Positions 16,786 through 24,595 of a DNA stretch of 64,000 nucleotides are shown here, one piece after another. Every line of letters starts with the position of its first letter. Positions within the stretch are counted from its first letter, which is position 1. Below the pieces are notes generated by a model. The model made no database searches, had not been told where the DNA came from, and saw only the letters and a list, made by a program, of their open reading frames with translations. A program made the position numbers and the translations under genes. Source of the stretch: an uncultured Eubacteriales bacterium (GTDB taxonomy: Bacteria; Bacillota; Clostridia; Oscillospirales; Acutalibacteraceae); assembly GCA_934489895.1 (NCBI GenBank), contig CAKSST010000003.1, positions 1 to 64,000 of the forward strand, written 5' to 3'.

Positions 16786-17655
16786 ATGAGCAATATAAAA
16801 ATATATGACGCAAGAGCCCATAAGGGTGACAGCGCATTTTTGATTGACGACGGAAAAACCGCAATAATGTATGATTCGGGCTTTGCGTTTACGGGTTATG
16901 CCGTAGCAGATAATATTAAAAAGCTTTTAGGTGAACGGGATCTCGATTACATATTTTTAACCCATTCACATTACGATCACGCATTAGGCTCTGTTTACGC
17001 GCTGAAATACTGGCCTGATGCAAAGGTGGTTGCGGGTGAATATGCTGCAAAAATTTTTACAAAGCCTACTGCAAAAGCGTTGATGCGCGAGCTTGACGGC
17101 AAGTTTGCAAAAACCTGCGGTGTTGAAAGCTATGAAGACCTGATTGACGATTTAAAGGTTGATATTCCTGTTTGTGACGGTGATGTTATAAAAGCGGGGG
17201 ATGTGGAGTTTGTTGCAGTGAATTTGCCGGGACATACAAAGTGCTCGGTGGGATATTACTGTCCGTCGTTCAAACTTTTGCTTGGCAGTGAAACAATAGG
17301 CGTTTACAATGGTAAGGACGATGTTGTGCCGTCATATCTGGTTGGATATCAAATGGCTCTTGATTCAATTTCCAAAGCACAAAAACTTGATGTTGAGCAA
17401 ATTCTCGTGCCGCATTACGGTGTGCTTGAGGGTGAAAAAGCACAGCTTTATATGAAGCGTGCAAGACAAAGCGCTGTAGAGGTTGCAACTGAAATTGTTG
17501 ATATGTTAAAAAAGGGTATCGGCAAAGACGATATTGTAAAGGCGTTTATGAACAAGGTTTATCACGGATATATCAGAGATATATATCCTATAGATGCAAT
17601 AACCCTTAATACAAACATAATGATAAATTTGCTTGAAAAAGAATTGTTACAGTAA
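16786..17655 (+). CDS. Metallo-beta-lactamase-fold hydrolase
   Basis: A 289-residue cytoplasmic protein with the MBL-fold metal motif THSHYDHALGS at about 63-73, the later metal histidine in LPGHTKCSVGYYC, and a distal His in VPHYGVLEG. Length and motifs fit a one-domain zinc hydrolase of unassigned substrate, with a helical C-terminal extension. It lies 18 bases after the SGNH hydrolase gene and probably shares its transcript. It ends directly at a hairpin-bounded repeat element. Confidence 0.88.
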   Translation: MSNIKIYDARAHKGDSAFLIDDGKTAIMYDSGFAFTGYAVADNIKKLLGERDLDYIFLTHSHYDHALGSVYALKYWPDAKVVAGEYAAKIFTKPTAKALMRELDGKFAKTCGVESYEDLIDDLKVDIPVCDGDVIKAGDVEFVAVNLPGHTKCSVGYYCPSFKLLLGSETIGVYNGKDDVVPSYLVGYQMALDSISKAQKLDVEQILVPHYGVLEGEKAQLYMKRARQSAVEVATEIVDMLKKGIGKDDIVKAFMNKVYHGYIRDIYPIDAITLNTNIMINLLEKELLQ

Positions 17656-17947
17656 AAAGTACGGTTGCAAAAGCAACCATACTTGAGAGCGTCGACAAAG
17701 TCGCCACTCTCTTGGCGGAAATGCTGCTCGCCGAAAATCGAAAGGATTTTCGGACTGCACTCTACTCCCGCCAATACCACCCACGCACCCTTGAAAACCG
17801 CCTTGTAAGCGGGTTTCGCTCACAAGGGGTTTTTCCGACGCACCTGTCGCCGGAAAAACAAAAATGCGGCTGACCGCCGCCGACTATTGCAAATAGAAGT
17901 TTTTCGACAGACTGAAGTACGGTTGCAAAAGCAACCGTACTTTTTTG
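17656..17947. repeat. Hairpin-bounded intergenic element (about 290 bp)
   Basis: The two borders are near-identical hairpins built on AGTACGGTTGC-AAAA-GCAACCGTACT: the left copy at about 17,657-17,684 (one mismatch) and the right at 17,916-17,943, followed by a T run. Between them lies GC-richer DNA with several stems (GAGAGCG..CACTCTC, CGAAAATCGAAAGGATTTTCGG, TTTTTCCGACG..CGCCGGAAAAA). No gene is supported. It resembles a dispersed, structured non-coding element I associate with Ruminococcaceae genomes. The right hairpin can also terminate the EamA gene from the other side. Confidence 0.5.
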
Positions 17948-17950
17948 TTG

Positions 17951-18757
17951 TTATATACTGAAAATTATTACTGCTGTTATACCTAAAAGAAGTATAACGA
18001 CGGTTTTTGCGGTTAATTTTTCTTTAAAAAGAATAATGCCGAGAAGGGTTGAAAGCAGTATTGTAGAAATGTTTTGAACAGGGAAGAACACCGCACTGCT
18101 CAGCATGCCCGCAAGTATGGTGTTGCAAAGATTTGCACCGCCGAAGCATATGCCTGTTACGGCGGGGTATGTAATGCAGGAAAAATTCGGCTTTCTTTTT
18201 GTTCTTTGAATCAAGAGCGCAACAAGCGATATGGCCTCTGCAAATATAAAAGAAATTATTAAAAACGTAGATTTCTGCTCAGCGTATTTTGATGTTTGCT
18301 GCACCTTTTGCATAATGCCAAGACCGCCTGAGGCTGTCATTGTTGCGATAATAAGCAGAATTACGGCAATAACAATAACCAACCCTATAAGGTTCAGCAA
18401 AGTAAAGTTCTCATGCCAGAACAAAGCGCCCGATACAGTGGGCAGTACAAAGCCCATTGAATATATGACAGAGCAAATGGATGTACTGCCGAACCGCAAA
18501 GCCAATGTAAAACACCATTGCGACAATATAAGCAAAATGCCGTATATTATGCCGTATATGACGGTTAATGTTGATATGCTTGCAGCTGTACCTAAATTGA
18601 AAATAACCAGCAATAATGCGGCGCAGCCTAAAAGAACGGTCTGGGACAGAAAGAAAAGTGAATTATCCTTTGCATCCGCCGCAGTTTTTTTGGAGGTAAT
18701 ATTTCTGCCTGCCGATAAAAAAACCGATAGCAGTAAATAGGGAAGAACTTTACTCAT
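17951..18757 (-). CDS. EamA/DMT-family transporter
   Basis: A 268-residue membrane protein with about nine to ten hydrophobic helices in two halves, as in EamA drug/metabolite transporters: start MSKVLPYLLLSVFLSAGRN, then WCFTLALRFGSTSICSVIYS, ending LLGIILFKEKLTAKTVVILL. These carry amino acids, sugars or other small metabolites; the substrate is unknown. Its ATG overlaps the stop of the truncated GH5 gene upstream in ATGA, so it was probably cotranscribed with that gene when it was intact. Confidence 0.88.
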   Translation of the reverse strand: MSKVLPYLLLSVFLSAGRNITSKKTAADAKDNSLFFLSQTVLLGCAALLLVIFNLGTAASISTLTVIYGIIYGILLILSQWCFTLALRFGSTSICSVIYSMGFVLPTVSGALFWHENFTLLNLIGLVIVIAVILLIIATMTASGGLGIMQKVQQTSKYAEQKSTFLIISFIFAEAISLVALLIQRTKRKPNFSCITYPAVTGICFGGANLCNTILAGMLSSAVFFPVQNISTILLSTLLGIILFKEKLTAKTVVILLLGITAVIIFSI

Positions 18758-19668
18758 CAGACATCGCCCCGAATGATCTTTGCAAGCTCATCGCTTAAAA
18801 TTTTGCGGTTATCGTCATCAACAAGGCTGAAGCGGTTGCCGTCGTTGGGGGTGGAAAGGTAGTTCCAGACACAATTGGGGATATCATTTTCTTTCAAAAT
18901 GGTAATAACATCACGCATCCAGTTTTCGCGCCATTCAATTTTAGCGTGGCGTATCGTACCAAACTCACCGCACCAAAGTATCTTATCGGGGTGCTTATTT
19001 ATAAAATCTATTGTTGATTTAAAGGCATCACGCATATATGTGATGTCGCAAAGCTTATATTTACTATATGCATTGGGAATGTCGTTTACAAGGCGCTGCC
19101 ATTCGCGGTAGAGCTCAATATCACCGGGATAGGGCATATCACGGTTATAGTAAAGCATGGGAGGCTGTAAAACATCACGTTGATGAGTAAACTTAATCGG
19201 TGAGTACATATGGAAGGTGTAAATAACATTTTCATCATCAAAAATGCGAAGATTTTCTAACTGGTTTGGACTGTTCCAGCAGGTAGGTCCGACAATAATT
19301 TTTCTTTCTTTATTTAATGCTCTAATTTCATTGATGGTGCGCTCGGCAAGTTTGTTCCATTTTTCATTATCAACGGCACGCAGCTCGTTAAGCAGCTCAA
19401 AGGCAATAGTGTTATCGTTATTATAGCGCTTTTCAAAAGCAATCCAGAGAGCAACAAATCTGTCCTGAAGCTCTTTTGAGTCAAGCAGCTGTATATCTTC
19501 CTGAATATCGCAGTAATTGCCTATAGCCTTGTGCATATTGAGCACGATATTAATGCCGTATTTTTTACACCAGCCGATAAAATTGTCAATGTGCTCAAAG
19601 ATCTCTTCACGGTAGACAAAAGGCTCGCTCTCCAGTACGTCCTGGTGACACATCGTTTGACGTGACAA
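18757..19668 (-). CDS. Glycoside hydrolase family 5-type protein, N-terminally truncated
   Basis: The 303-residue product has the GH5 core: FIGWCKKYGINIVLNMHKA, the acid/base Glu in AFELLNELRA, HMYSP, and the nucleophile Glu in ILWCGEFGTIRHA. GH5 enzymes hydrolyse beta-glucans or beta-mannans. The usual N-terminal 50-70 residues, with the GVNLGG-type first strand, are missing, and homology begins around DVLESEPFVYREE. No ribosome site precedes ATG 19,668. The break coincides with the start of an AraC-type fragment on the opposite strand, so this is a recombination scar and the gene is probably inactive. Confidence 0.75.
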   Translation of the reverse strand: MSRQTMCHQDVLESEPFVYREEIFEHIDNFIGWCKKYGINIVLNMHKAIGNYCDIQEDIQLLDSKELQDRFVALWIAFEKRYNNDNTIAFELLNELRAVDNEKWNKLAERTINEIRALNKERKIIVGPTCWNSPNQLENLRIFDDENVIYTFHMYSPIKFTHQRDVLQPPMLYYNRDMPYPGDIELYREWQRLVNDIPNAYSKYKLCDITYMRDAFKSTIDFINKHPDKILWCGEFGTIRHAKIEWRENWMRDVITILKENDIPNCVWNYLSTPNDGNRFSLVDDDNRKILSDELAKIIRGDV

Positions 19669-19898
19669 ATGTTTTAAAAAACAGCGGCTACGCGGAGGAT
19701 TATATACGGGCAGAGTTTAAGAGGATAACAGGCTTTACACCTATACAGTTTTTAACAAAAACAAGAATACAGCATGCATACAAGCTACTTGAAATTTACG
19801 GTGATACGATTTCCGTATCGCAGGCGGCGGAAAGTTGCGGCTTTGATGACAGTGTGTATTTTTCAAAGAGGTTCAAACAGAATAAAGTGTACGGTTGA
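19653..19898 (+). pseudogene. AraC-family regulator, C-terminal HTH fragment
   Basis: The fragment encodes FDVTNVLKNSGYAEDYIRAE, FKRITGFTPIQFL, then the second helix-turn-helix (ISVSQAAESCGFDDSVYFSK), so it covers both DNA-binding helices of an AraC C-terminal domain. The sensor domain is absent and the protein is cut short after KRFKQNK. The left break meets the truncated GH5 gene. The right break runs into a partial copy of the AAAGTACGGTTG hairpin repeat (about 19,884). Both ends thus look like rearrangement joints. Confidence 0.7.
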
Positions 19899-20040
19899 AA
19901 TAGGAACAATCCCTCTGTCTTTAGGCAAGGGAGGCTTTGGTGCGTAAAGTTGAAGTTTTTTTAAAAATTATTCCGTTGACTTTAAAAAAGACATATATAT
20001 GAAATATCGGGAAACAATATGTTCGGGGTGAAAACAAAGG

Positions 20041-20277
20041 ATGGCAAAACAAGGAATGAAACGCATTGACCGTACGCATACAAAACCTAAAAATGATGCG
20101 CCGCCTGTGCCTGAAATTCAGGGCAAGGCTAAACACGGAAAAGCGTCTGTAAAGCCTTATGGTGAGAATAACGTAAAGGACAAGCCTATATCAAAAATTT
20201 ATGCTAACATTGATAATGACTTAGCAAGGGATAATCTTGAAAATGATATGTCGGCAGCAGATTTGCAGAGCATGTAA
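20041..20277 (+). CDS. Small basic conserved protein, 78 aa, unknown function
   Basis: The protein starts MAKQGMKRIDRTHTKPKNDA and continues VPEIQGKAKHGKASVKPYG, with an acidic C-terminus (NLENDMSAADLQSM). It is hydrophilic, without membrane segment or signal. I believe this MxKQGMxRxDRTH..PVPEIQGKAK pattern recurs in small proteins of Ruminococcaceae, but I know no function. GGGGTG about nine bases before ATG 20,041 may be the ribosome site. A bidirectional terminator follows. Confidence 0.6.
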   Translation: MAKQGMKRIDRTHTKPKNDAPPVPEIQGKAKHGKASVKPYGENNVKDKPISKIYANIDNDLARDNLENDMSAADLQSM

Positions 20278-20278
20278 A

Positions 20279-20307
20279 AAATGAGCTGAATTTTCAGCTC
20301 ATTTTTT
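20279..20307. terminator. Bidirectional Rho-independent terminator
   Basis: Perfect arms ATGAGCTGAA and TTCAGCTCAT with an A run on the left and a T run on the right. It serves the convergent small-protein gene and the ABC operon. Confidence 0.85.
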
Positions 20308-20308
20308 A

Positions 20309-22402
20309 TCAGTCAATTAAATTGTCAATAAAGAAGGTAAGGTCGGCATCGTCAGGCACTTTAAAGACACCTGTAATACTCTTATAACTGTTTTTCTCTT
20401 CGGCGTCATAATGCACTGTCGCAATACGCGAGCTTGCACTTGGCAGCTGATCTAAGGAGGGAGCTATTGTTTCAATAAATTTTTGGGCAATCTCTTTATT
20501 ATTAAGACTGTATCCTTCAGGCGATGAGCGGGCAGTACCGTTATAAAGCTCAACATAAATGTCCTTGCTGATATTAGTGTCATTCTTTATTACATCAAAA
20601 ATAATCTGTTGTGTATTATTATCTTTCTGGTGCTCAAATACCATCGACATAATTAAATTAAAGGTTTTTGTCATTCTATTGTCTATGGGCAGATTAACAT
20701 AATAGGTTGCGCCATTAACATTTACGCTTGTGTAAATTTTTCCTATGGATTTGTAATGCTTTACTTGGCCATCAGTAGTTGTTATGTAGTTGGTATAAGG
20801 ATTGCAGGCTATATAATACCATTCGTTAAAGGGTAAGCTGTTTACATCTTCAAAATAGGCGTCCATGATATTCTGACGCTCCTCGTCAGTTATGTAAAAA
20901 TCTTCACCAATATAAAGAGAAACGTCATTGTGTACAGCGTCCTTTAAAATGTTTTCAATATTATAGATGCTATTTATCTCACGGTTTTTAGCTAACAGCT
21001 CGCCGTATTTTTCGTAATCCTCGTCGGTCATATATACTTTGCGGTATTTGTATGTGTTACCGCTTTTAAAACCAACGGTGGCGGTGTTTGAATATTTGCT
21101 GTATATGGATTCGTTTTCATAGGCTTCTCTTGTTTTTACATATAAATCGCAAAGCAATGTTTCAAGCTGATGATCGTTTATGTCGGTTATACTCATGATT
21201 TTTTTGAAATAATTATCAGTATTATTGTCAATTGATTCGGATATTCGTATGGCGGAAACAGTCTGGGGAGTAGGTGTGTAGTTGTACTCTGCTTTGTAGG
21301 TTTTATTTACAGCAATTATCATAGCGATATTTACAACTGCCAGAATTGCAAGAGCAGGTATTGCTTTAAGCATATTTTTTGCTTTTTTTGTTGTAATAAG
21401 TTCGTATAAAAAATATACAACAATTGCAACCACATACAATACAAAGCAGGTAAATATTTGATCAGTGTATAGAGCGTCACGCTCTTTTTGTGAGCTGGTT
21501 ATAATATAAATTGGAATAAGGCATACAACAAAGGCTACAATAATACGCAACGCGGTCTGCAAATATTTATTGACCGAGCTGTAGGATGCCGCCTCACTTT
21601 TACGGTGTTTAAAGAATATAAGGCCTATAATGAGGTAAACAACACCGAGCGAAACTGTATAACATATTGATGAGTAATTTGATAGAAGCTCGGAAACAGA
21701 AATGCCGCCAAAGAATATGCCAAAAACAAGACCGAAAATTTGGTTAAGGGATATTGAGTTAAAGCCCTCATATGGGATACCGTAGAACAGCATACCGTTT
21801 GAAATAAGGGCGCTGAAATAAATCATAATTACGCGGGGCAAAATTAATATAATTGTGGCAACAACAAGTGTGTTGAGCAATGTGCCCGTAAGGCTTGAAG
21901 CAATTGCAAACGCGCCCGCAACCAGCACAGCCATTGCAAGTGAGCTTAAGAACAAGCCCAAAACAGATGCATAGTTAATAGCAAAGAACTTTGGCATTAA
22001 AGAAAAGCAGATTGCAGAAAGCGCGGTGGACAGCACTGCGGCAACAACCGCCCAGGTAAGCGCTGTTAATACAAATGTAATATAGATACACTCACGTGAA
22101 AAGGGTGTAGAATGCCAGAAATCAGAGGTTGAACGGTTGTTTAAAAAACCGAACAGGGTGAGCATTAAAAGAGGAACAAAAACCGCAGGTATCAAAAGAA
22201 TACACGGGTTTATTTCAAGCAGTGTAACAGTTTCAACCGTAACCTTGATGTTTTCCAAATCATAGTTGGAACAGCCTATTGTAAAGCCAAAAAACACAAT
22301 TGCTGACTGAATGCATAAAAGTGCTGTAAAAAGTACGCCAAGCAATGAAGTGCGGCGCAATGAGTCAAGATAAAGACCAAAATTAAACAGTTTTCTTTTC
22401 AT
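20309..22402 (-). CDS. ABC transporter permease (large, ABC-2-like)
   Basis: A 697-residue membrane protein: an N-terminal helix (TSLLGVLFTALLCIQSAIVF), a group of five to six helices by about 250, three more between 280 and 380, and a roughly 300-residue non-membrane C-terminal domain. The RSTSDFWHSTPFSRE segment is typical of permeases paired with GntR/YtrA-controlled ATPases, where it belongs to the lantibiotic or cell-envelope-stress type of exporter. The gene is two bases behind the ATPase stop codon. The substrate is unknown. Confidence 0.85.
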   Translation of the reverse strand: MKRKLFNFGLYLDSLRRTSLLGVLFTALLCIQSAIVFFGFTIGCSNYDLENIKVTVETVTLLEINPCILLIPAVFVPLLMLTLFGFLNNRSTSDFWHSTPFSRECIYITFVLTALTWAVVAAVLSTALSAICFSLMPKFFAINYASVLGLFLSSLAMAVLVAGAFAIASSLTGTLLNTLVVATIILILPRVIMIYFSALISNGMLFYGIPYEGFNSISLNQIFGLVFGIFFGGISVSELLSNYSSICYTVSLGVVYLIIGLIFFKHRKSEAASYSSVNKYLQTALRIIVAFVVCLIPIYIITSSQKERDALYTDQIFTCFVLYVVAIVVYFLYELITTKKAKNMLKAIPALAILAVVNIAMIIAVNKTYKAEYNYTPTPQTVSAIRISESIDNNTDNYFKKIMSITDINDHQLETLLCDLYVKTREAYENESIYSKYSNTATVGFKSGNTYKYRKVYMTDEDYEKYGELLAKNREINSIYNIENILKDAVHNDVSLYIGEDFYITDEERQNIMDAYFEDVNSLPFNEWYYIACNPYTNYITTTDGQVKHYKSIGKIYTSVNVNGATYYVNLPIDNRMTKTFNLIMSMVFEHQKDNNTQQIIFDVIKNDTNISKDIYVELYNGTARSSPEGYSLNNKEIAQKFIETIAPSLDQLPSASSRIATVHYDAEEKNSYKSITGVFKVPDDADLTFFIDNLID

Positions 22403-22404
22403 CT

Positions 22405-23307
22405 TTAGCCCTCCAATACATCGTTGAATTTATAACCCAACGCTTCCATTTCATAAGTAAACACCTCTTCTAAAGAAAGGGGCAGTATGTCAAGCAAAAT
22501 AGGGAAAGAGGCGGCAAGCTTTTTGCGCACAATATCGCGGTCGCCCTTAACAATAAGGCTTGAAACGCTGCCCTTTTTAACAAAAGAGAGCATCTCGATG
22601 CCTTCAAAGCGTGATTTGTCATATTCGTCATTAAATGCAATCTGCACCTTGAACAGCGAAGTTTTAAGGTTCTGCACATCGCTTTCAAGCACAAGACCGC
22701 CCTTGTGAAGCAGCGCAAGCTGGTCGCAGGTATCCTCAAGCTCTCGTAAAGAATGTGAGGTTATAACTGCTGTTGCTTTACGATCTTCAACATCTTTACA
22801 TATTATTTTTTTAACAAGTGTCCTCATAATGGGGTCAAGACCGTCAAAGGTTTCATCAAAGAATATGTATTGCGGCTTTGCCGAAAGTGACAGTATGGTG
22901 GCTGCCTGACGGCGCATACCTTTTGAGAAGGTTGAAACATTCCTTTTGGGGTCAAGACCAAATGCTGCGGTAAGCTCTTTATATCTGTCCATATCAAAGT
23001 TGGGATAAATGGTTTTGTAAAGTGCGGCCATACGGTTCATATTTGCGCCCCGCAAAAAGAACAGCTCATCAGGCACCAAAATAATATTTGCTTTTGCATC
23101 GGGATTTTCAAAAATTGGTTTACCGTCAAGCAGAACATCACCGATGTCTGCGCGGTAAACACCGCTCACAACGCGCAAAAATGTAGATTTACCAGCGCCG
23201 TTTGAGCCCACCATACCGTAAATGCAACCGTCCGGTATGCTGCAAGATAGGTTATCGATCGCAACAAAGCGGTCAAATCTTTTGGTAAGATTTTTTACTT
23301 CAATCAT
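22405..23307 (-). CDS. ABC transporter ATP-binding protein
   Basis: A 300-residue ATPase with Walker A GSNGAGKST, the Q-loop region, signature FSKGMRRQAA, Walker B IFFDETFDGLD and the H-loop VITSHSLRE. The C-terminal 80 residues are variable, as in YtrB-like ATPases. It lies between the GntR regulator (3 bases upstream) and the permease gene (2 bases downstream) in a three-gene operon. It powers the large permease. Confidence 0.93.
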   Translation of the reverse strand: MIEVKNLTKRFDRFVAIDNLSCSIPDGCIYGMVGSNGAGKSTFLRVVSGVYRADIGDVLLDGKPIFENPDAKANIILVPDELFFLRGANMNRMAALYKTIYPNFDMDRYKELTAAFGLDPKRNVSTFSKGMRRQAATILSLSAKPQYIFFDETFDGLDPIMRTLVKKIICKDVEDRKATAVITSHSLRELEDTCDQLALLHKGGLVLESDVQNLKTSLFKVQIAFNDEYDKSRFEGIEMLSFVKKGSVSSLIVKGDRDIVRKKLAASFPILLDILPLSLEEVFTYEMEALGYKFNDVLEG

Positions 23308-23310
23308 AGT

Positions 23311-23682
23311 TTAGCTCCTTTTCTCAAAGACTTTGTCAAAAATTATTTGAAGTTCAGCTTTTTGAATACCTGCTATTTTGAGCTCATTAAGCAGTGCTTC
23401 AAGCTTGCCGAGCTGCTTTCTTCGGTAGTTGCCGAGCAATGAAACGGCATCATCTGCAATAAAGCAGCCTTTACCTGGAACCGAAAAAATAATTTTCCTT
23501 GAGTCAAGATCGGAGTAGGCCTTTTGAATAGTGTTAGGATTGACCGAAAGAGAAACAGAAAGAGTACGCACAGACGGAAGCTGGTCGCCGCTTTTGAGTA
23601 TGCCTGTAAGTATATAACGCTCAATCTGTTCAATAAGCTGTTCGTAAACAGGACAACGTGACATATGGTCAATTGAAAACAT
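23311..23682 (-). CDS. GntR-family (YtrA-type) transcriptional regulator
   Basis: A 123-residue protein. ATG 23,682 is chosen because GAAAGGAG lies just upstream. It has a winged helix-turn-helix (CPVYEQLIEQIERYIL, GDQLPSVRTLSVSLSVNPNT, then GKGCFI) and a short C-terminal helical tail, the YtrA layout. Such repressors control the ABC operon that they head. A perfect operator-like palindrome lies between its promoter and start codon. Confidence 0.92.
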   Translation of the reverse strand: MFSIDHMSRCPVYEQLIEQIERYILTGILKSGDQLPSVRTLSVSLSVNPNTIQKAYSDLDSRKIIFSVPGKGCFIADDAVSLLGNYRRKQLGKLEALLNELKIAGIQKAELQIIFDKVFEKRS

Positions 23683-23704
23683 CAACTCGACTCCTTTCAC
23701 AACT

Positions 23705-23758
23705 GTATTAGTACGAGTAATACGGTTGTAGTATAACACGGTATTTATATTTTGTCAA
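23705..23758 (-). promoter_or_regulatory. Promoter and operator of the GntR-ABC operon
   Basis: On the minus strand: -35 TTGACA (23,758-23,753), a 17-bp spacer, -10 TATACT (23,735-23,730), then the inverted repeat GTATTA-N7-TAATAC (23,705-23,723). The palindrome sits about where transcription starts, so a bound GntR protein would block it. Autoregulation is inferred from this geometry and from YtrA relatives. Confidence 0.75.
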
Positions 23759-23836
23759 TAGGGAAAATTAAATATTTTTTAAATTTTTGCGGTTTACTTA
23801 TGAATCGTACTATGACATACTTTTTATATTAATATA

Positions 23837-24109
23837 GCCAAAGCATTTAAACTTGAACCAGCCTTAAAGGGGCAGTTTTTAGGTGCCTTTCGACTCATTG
23901 TCACCCATAGGCGTTAGCCTTATGGGTTCCGCTTGGCCAAAATCCACGCAAAAAGAATCACCTTTAAGGTCGCAGAATTTTGTAAATAAAGGATTTTTTG
24001 CTGTGTGAGGCAAAAACGCAGTAAATTCTGACAGATTTACGAGTATTTTAACAAAGTCACAGCATAAAATACTTGTTCCAAAATCTGATTCAAGTTTAAA
24101 TGCTTTGGA
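23837..24109. mobile_element. MITE-like element with perfect 20-bp terminal inverted repeats and TA flanks
   Basis: The left end CCAAAGCATTTAAACTTGAA (23,838-23,857) is exactly complementary to the right end (24,089-24,108). Similarity continues inwards for several bases with one mismatch. A TA dinucleotide flanks each end (23,835-36 and 24,110-11), as expected for an IS630/Tc1-mariner-mobilised element. The 273 bp hold no gene, and internal stems are present (CCCATAGGC..GCCTTATGGG). No transposase is in the window, so it would be a non-autonomous element. Confidence 0.7.
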
Positions 24110-24131
24110 TAGCTGAAAGGAAAGAGGCAAA

Positions 24132-24503
24132 ATGCAGCAGGTATTACTTACTGCAATAGGCGTTGGCGGTGCTACGGTCATCGGTGCGCTTATTGGCTTT
24201 GTTTTTAAAAAAATATCCCAAAGGTTCTCTGCAATTGTGCTGTCATTTGCGGCGGGTATTATGCTTGCGGCGGCGGTTTTTGGTCTTGTTTTACCGTCAA
24301 TTGAATACGGCGGAAAGTATGGGCTTATAATTACAATAACCGGTGTGTTTGCAGGAGCTTTTTGCCTCACTTTAATAGATAAGCTGTATGTAATAAGTGA
24401 TGAAATGATACCCGAAACCCATGCCGACGGATATCAACGCGGCGCAACATACGCTTTACTTGTTGGTTTTTGCCTGATGCTTGTAAGCGATGTGCTGTTT
24501 TGA
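24132..24503 (+). CDS. ZIP-family metal transporter, half-length
   Basis: A 123-residue membrane protein matching the N-terminal part of ZIP transporters: GVGGATVIGALIGFVFKKIS, then SAIVLSFAAGIMLAAAVFGL and VLPSIEYGG. The usual protein is about 250 residues and has a histidine-rich HNFPEG metal site in its middle helices, which is absent. Instead the protein ends after a fourth helix (YALLVGFCLMLVSDVLF). It may be a degraded gene or a small paralogue. It begins only 22 bases after the MITE-like element, so its upstream region has been altered. Confidence 0.7.
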   Translation: MQQVLLTAIGVGGATVIGALIGFVFKKISQRFSAIVLSFAAGIMLAAAVFGLVLPSIEYGGKYGLIITITGVFAGAFCLTLIDKLYVISDEMIPETHADGYQRGATYALLVGFCLMLVSDVLF

Positions 24504-24511
24504 TGAAATAA

Positions 24512-24540
24512 TTGACTGAAAAAACTGCATATGATATAAT
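24512..24540 (+). promoter_or_regulatory. Promoter of the slipin-type SPFH gene
   Basis: -35 TTGACT (24,512-24,517), a 17-bp spacer and -10 TATAAT (24,535-24,540), followed by an AAAAGGGGA ribosome site before ATG 24,596. Confidence 0.7.
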
Positions 24541-24595
24541 TATAATAAGCATAAATTGATTTGTGCTTTATTAAAAACGAAAAGGGGATTTTATT

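Noticed and set aside
17656..17947. CRISPR-like reading of the two repeated hairpins
   Set aside because: Only two copies, palindromic over their whole length, 230 bp apart and with a T run. They behave as terminator or element borders.
23879..24370. Minus-strand frame of 163 codons
   Set aside because: It spans the MITE-like element and the antisense strand of the ZIP gene. Its open state comes from base composition.
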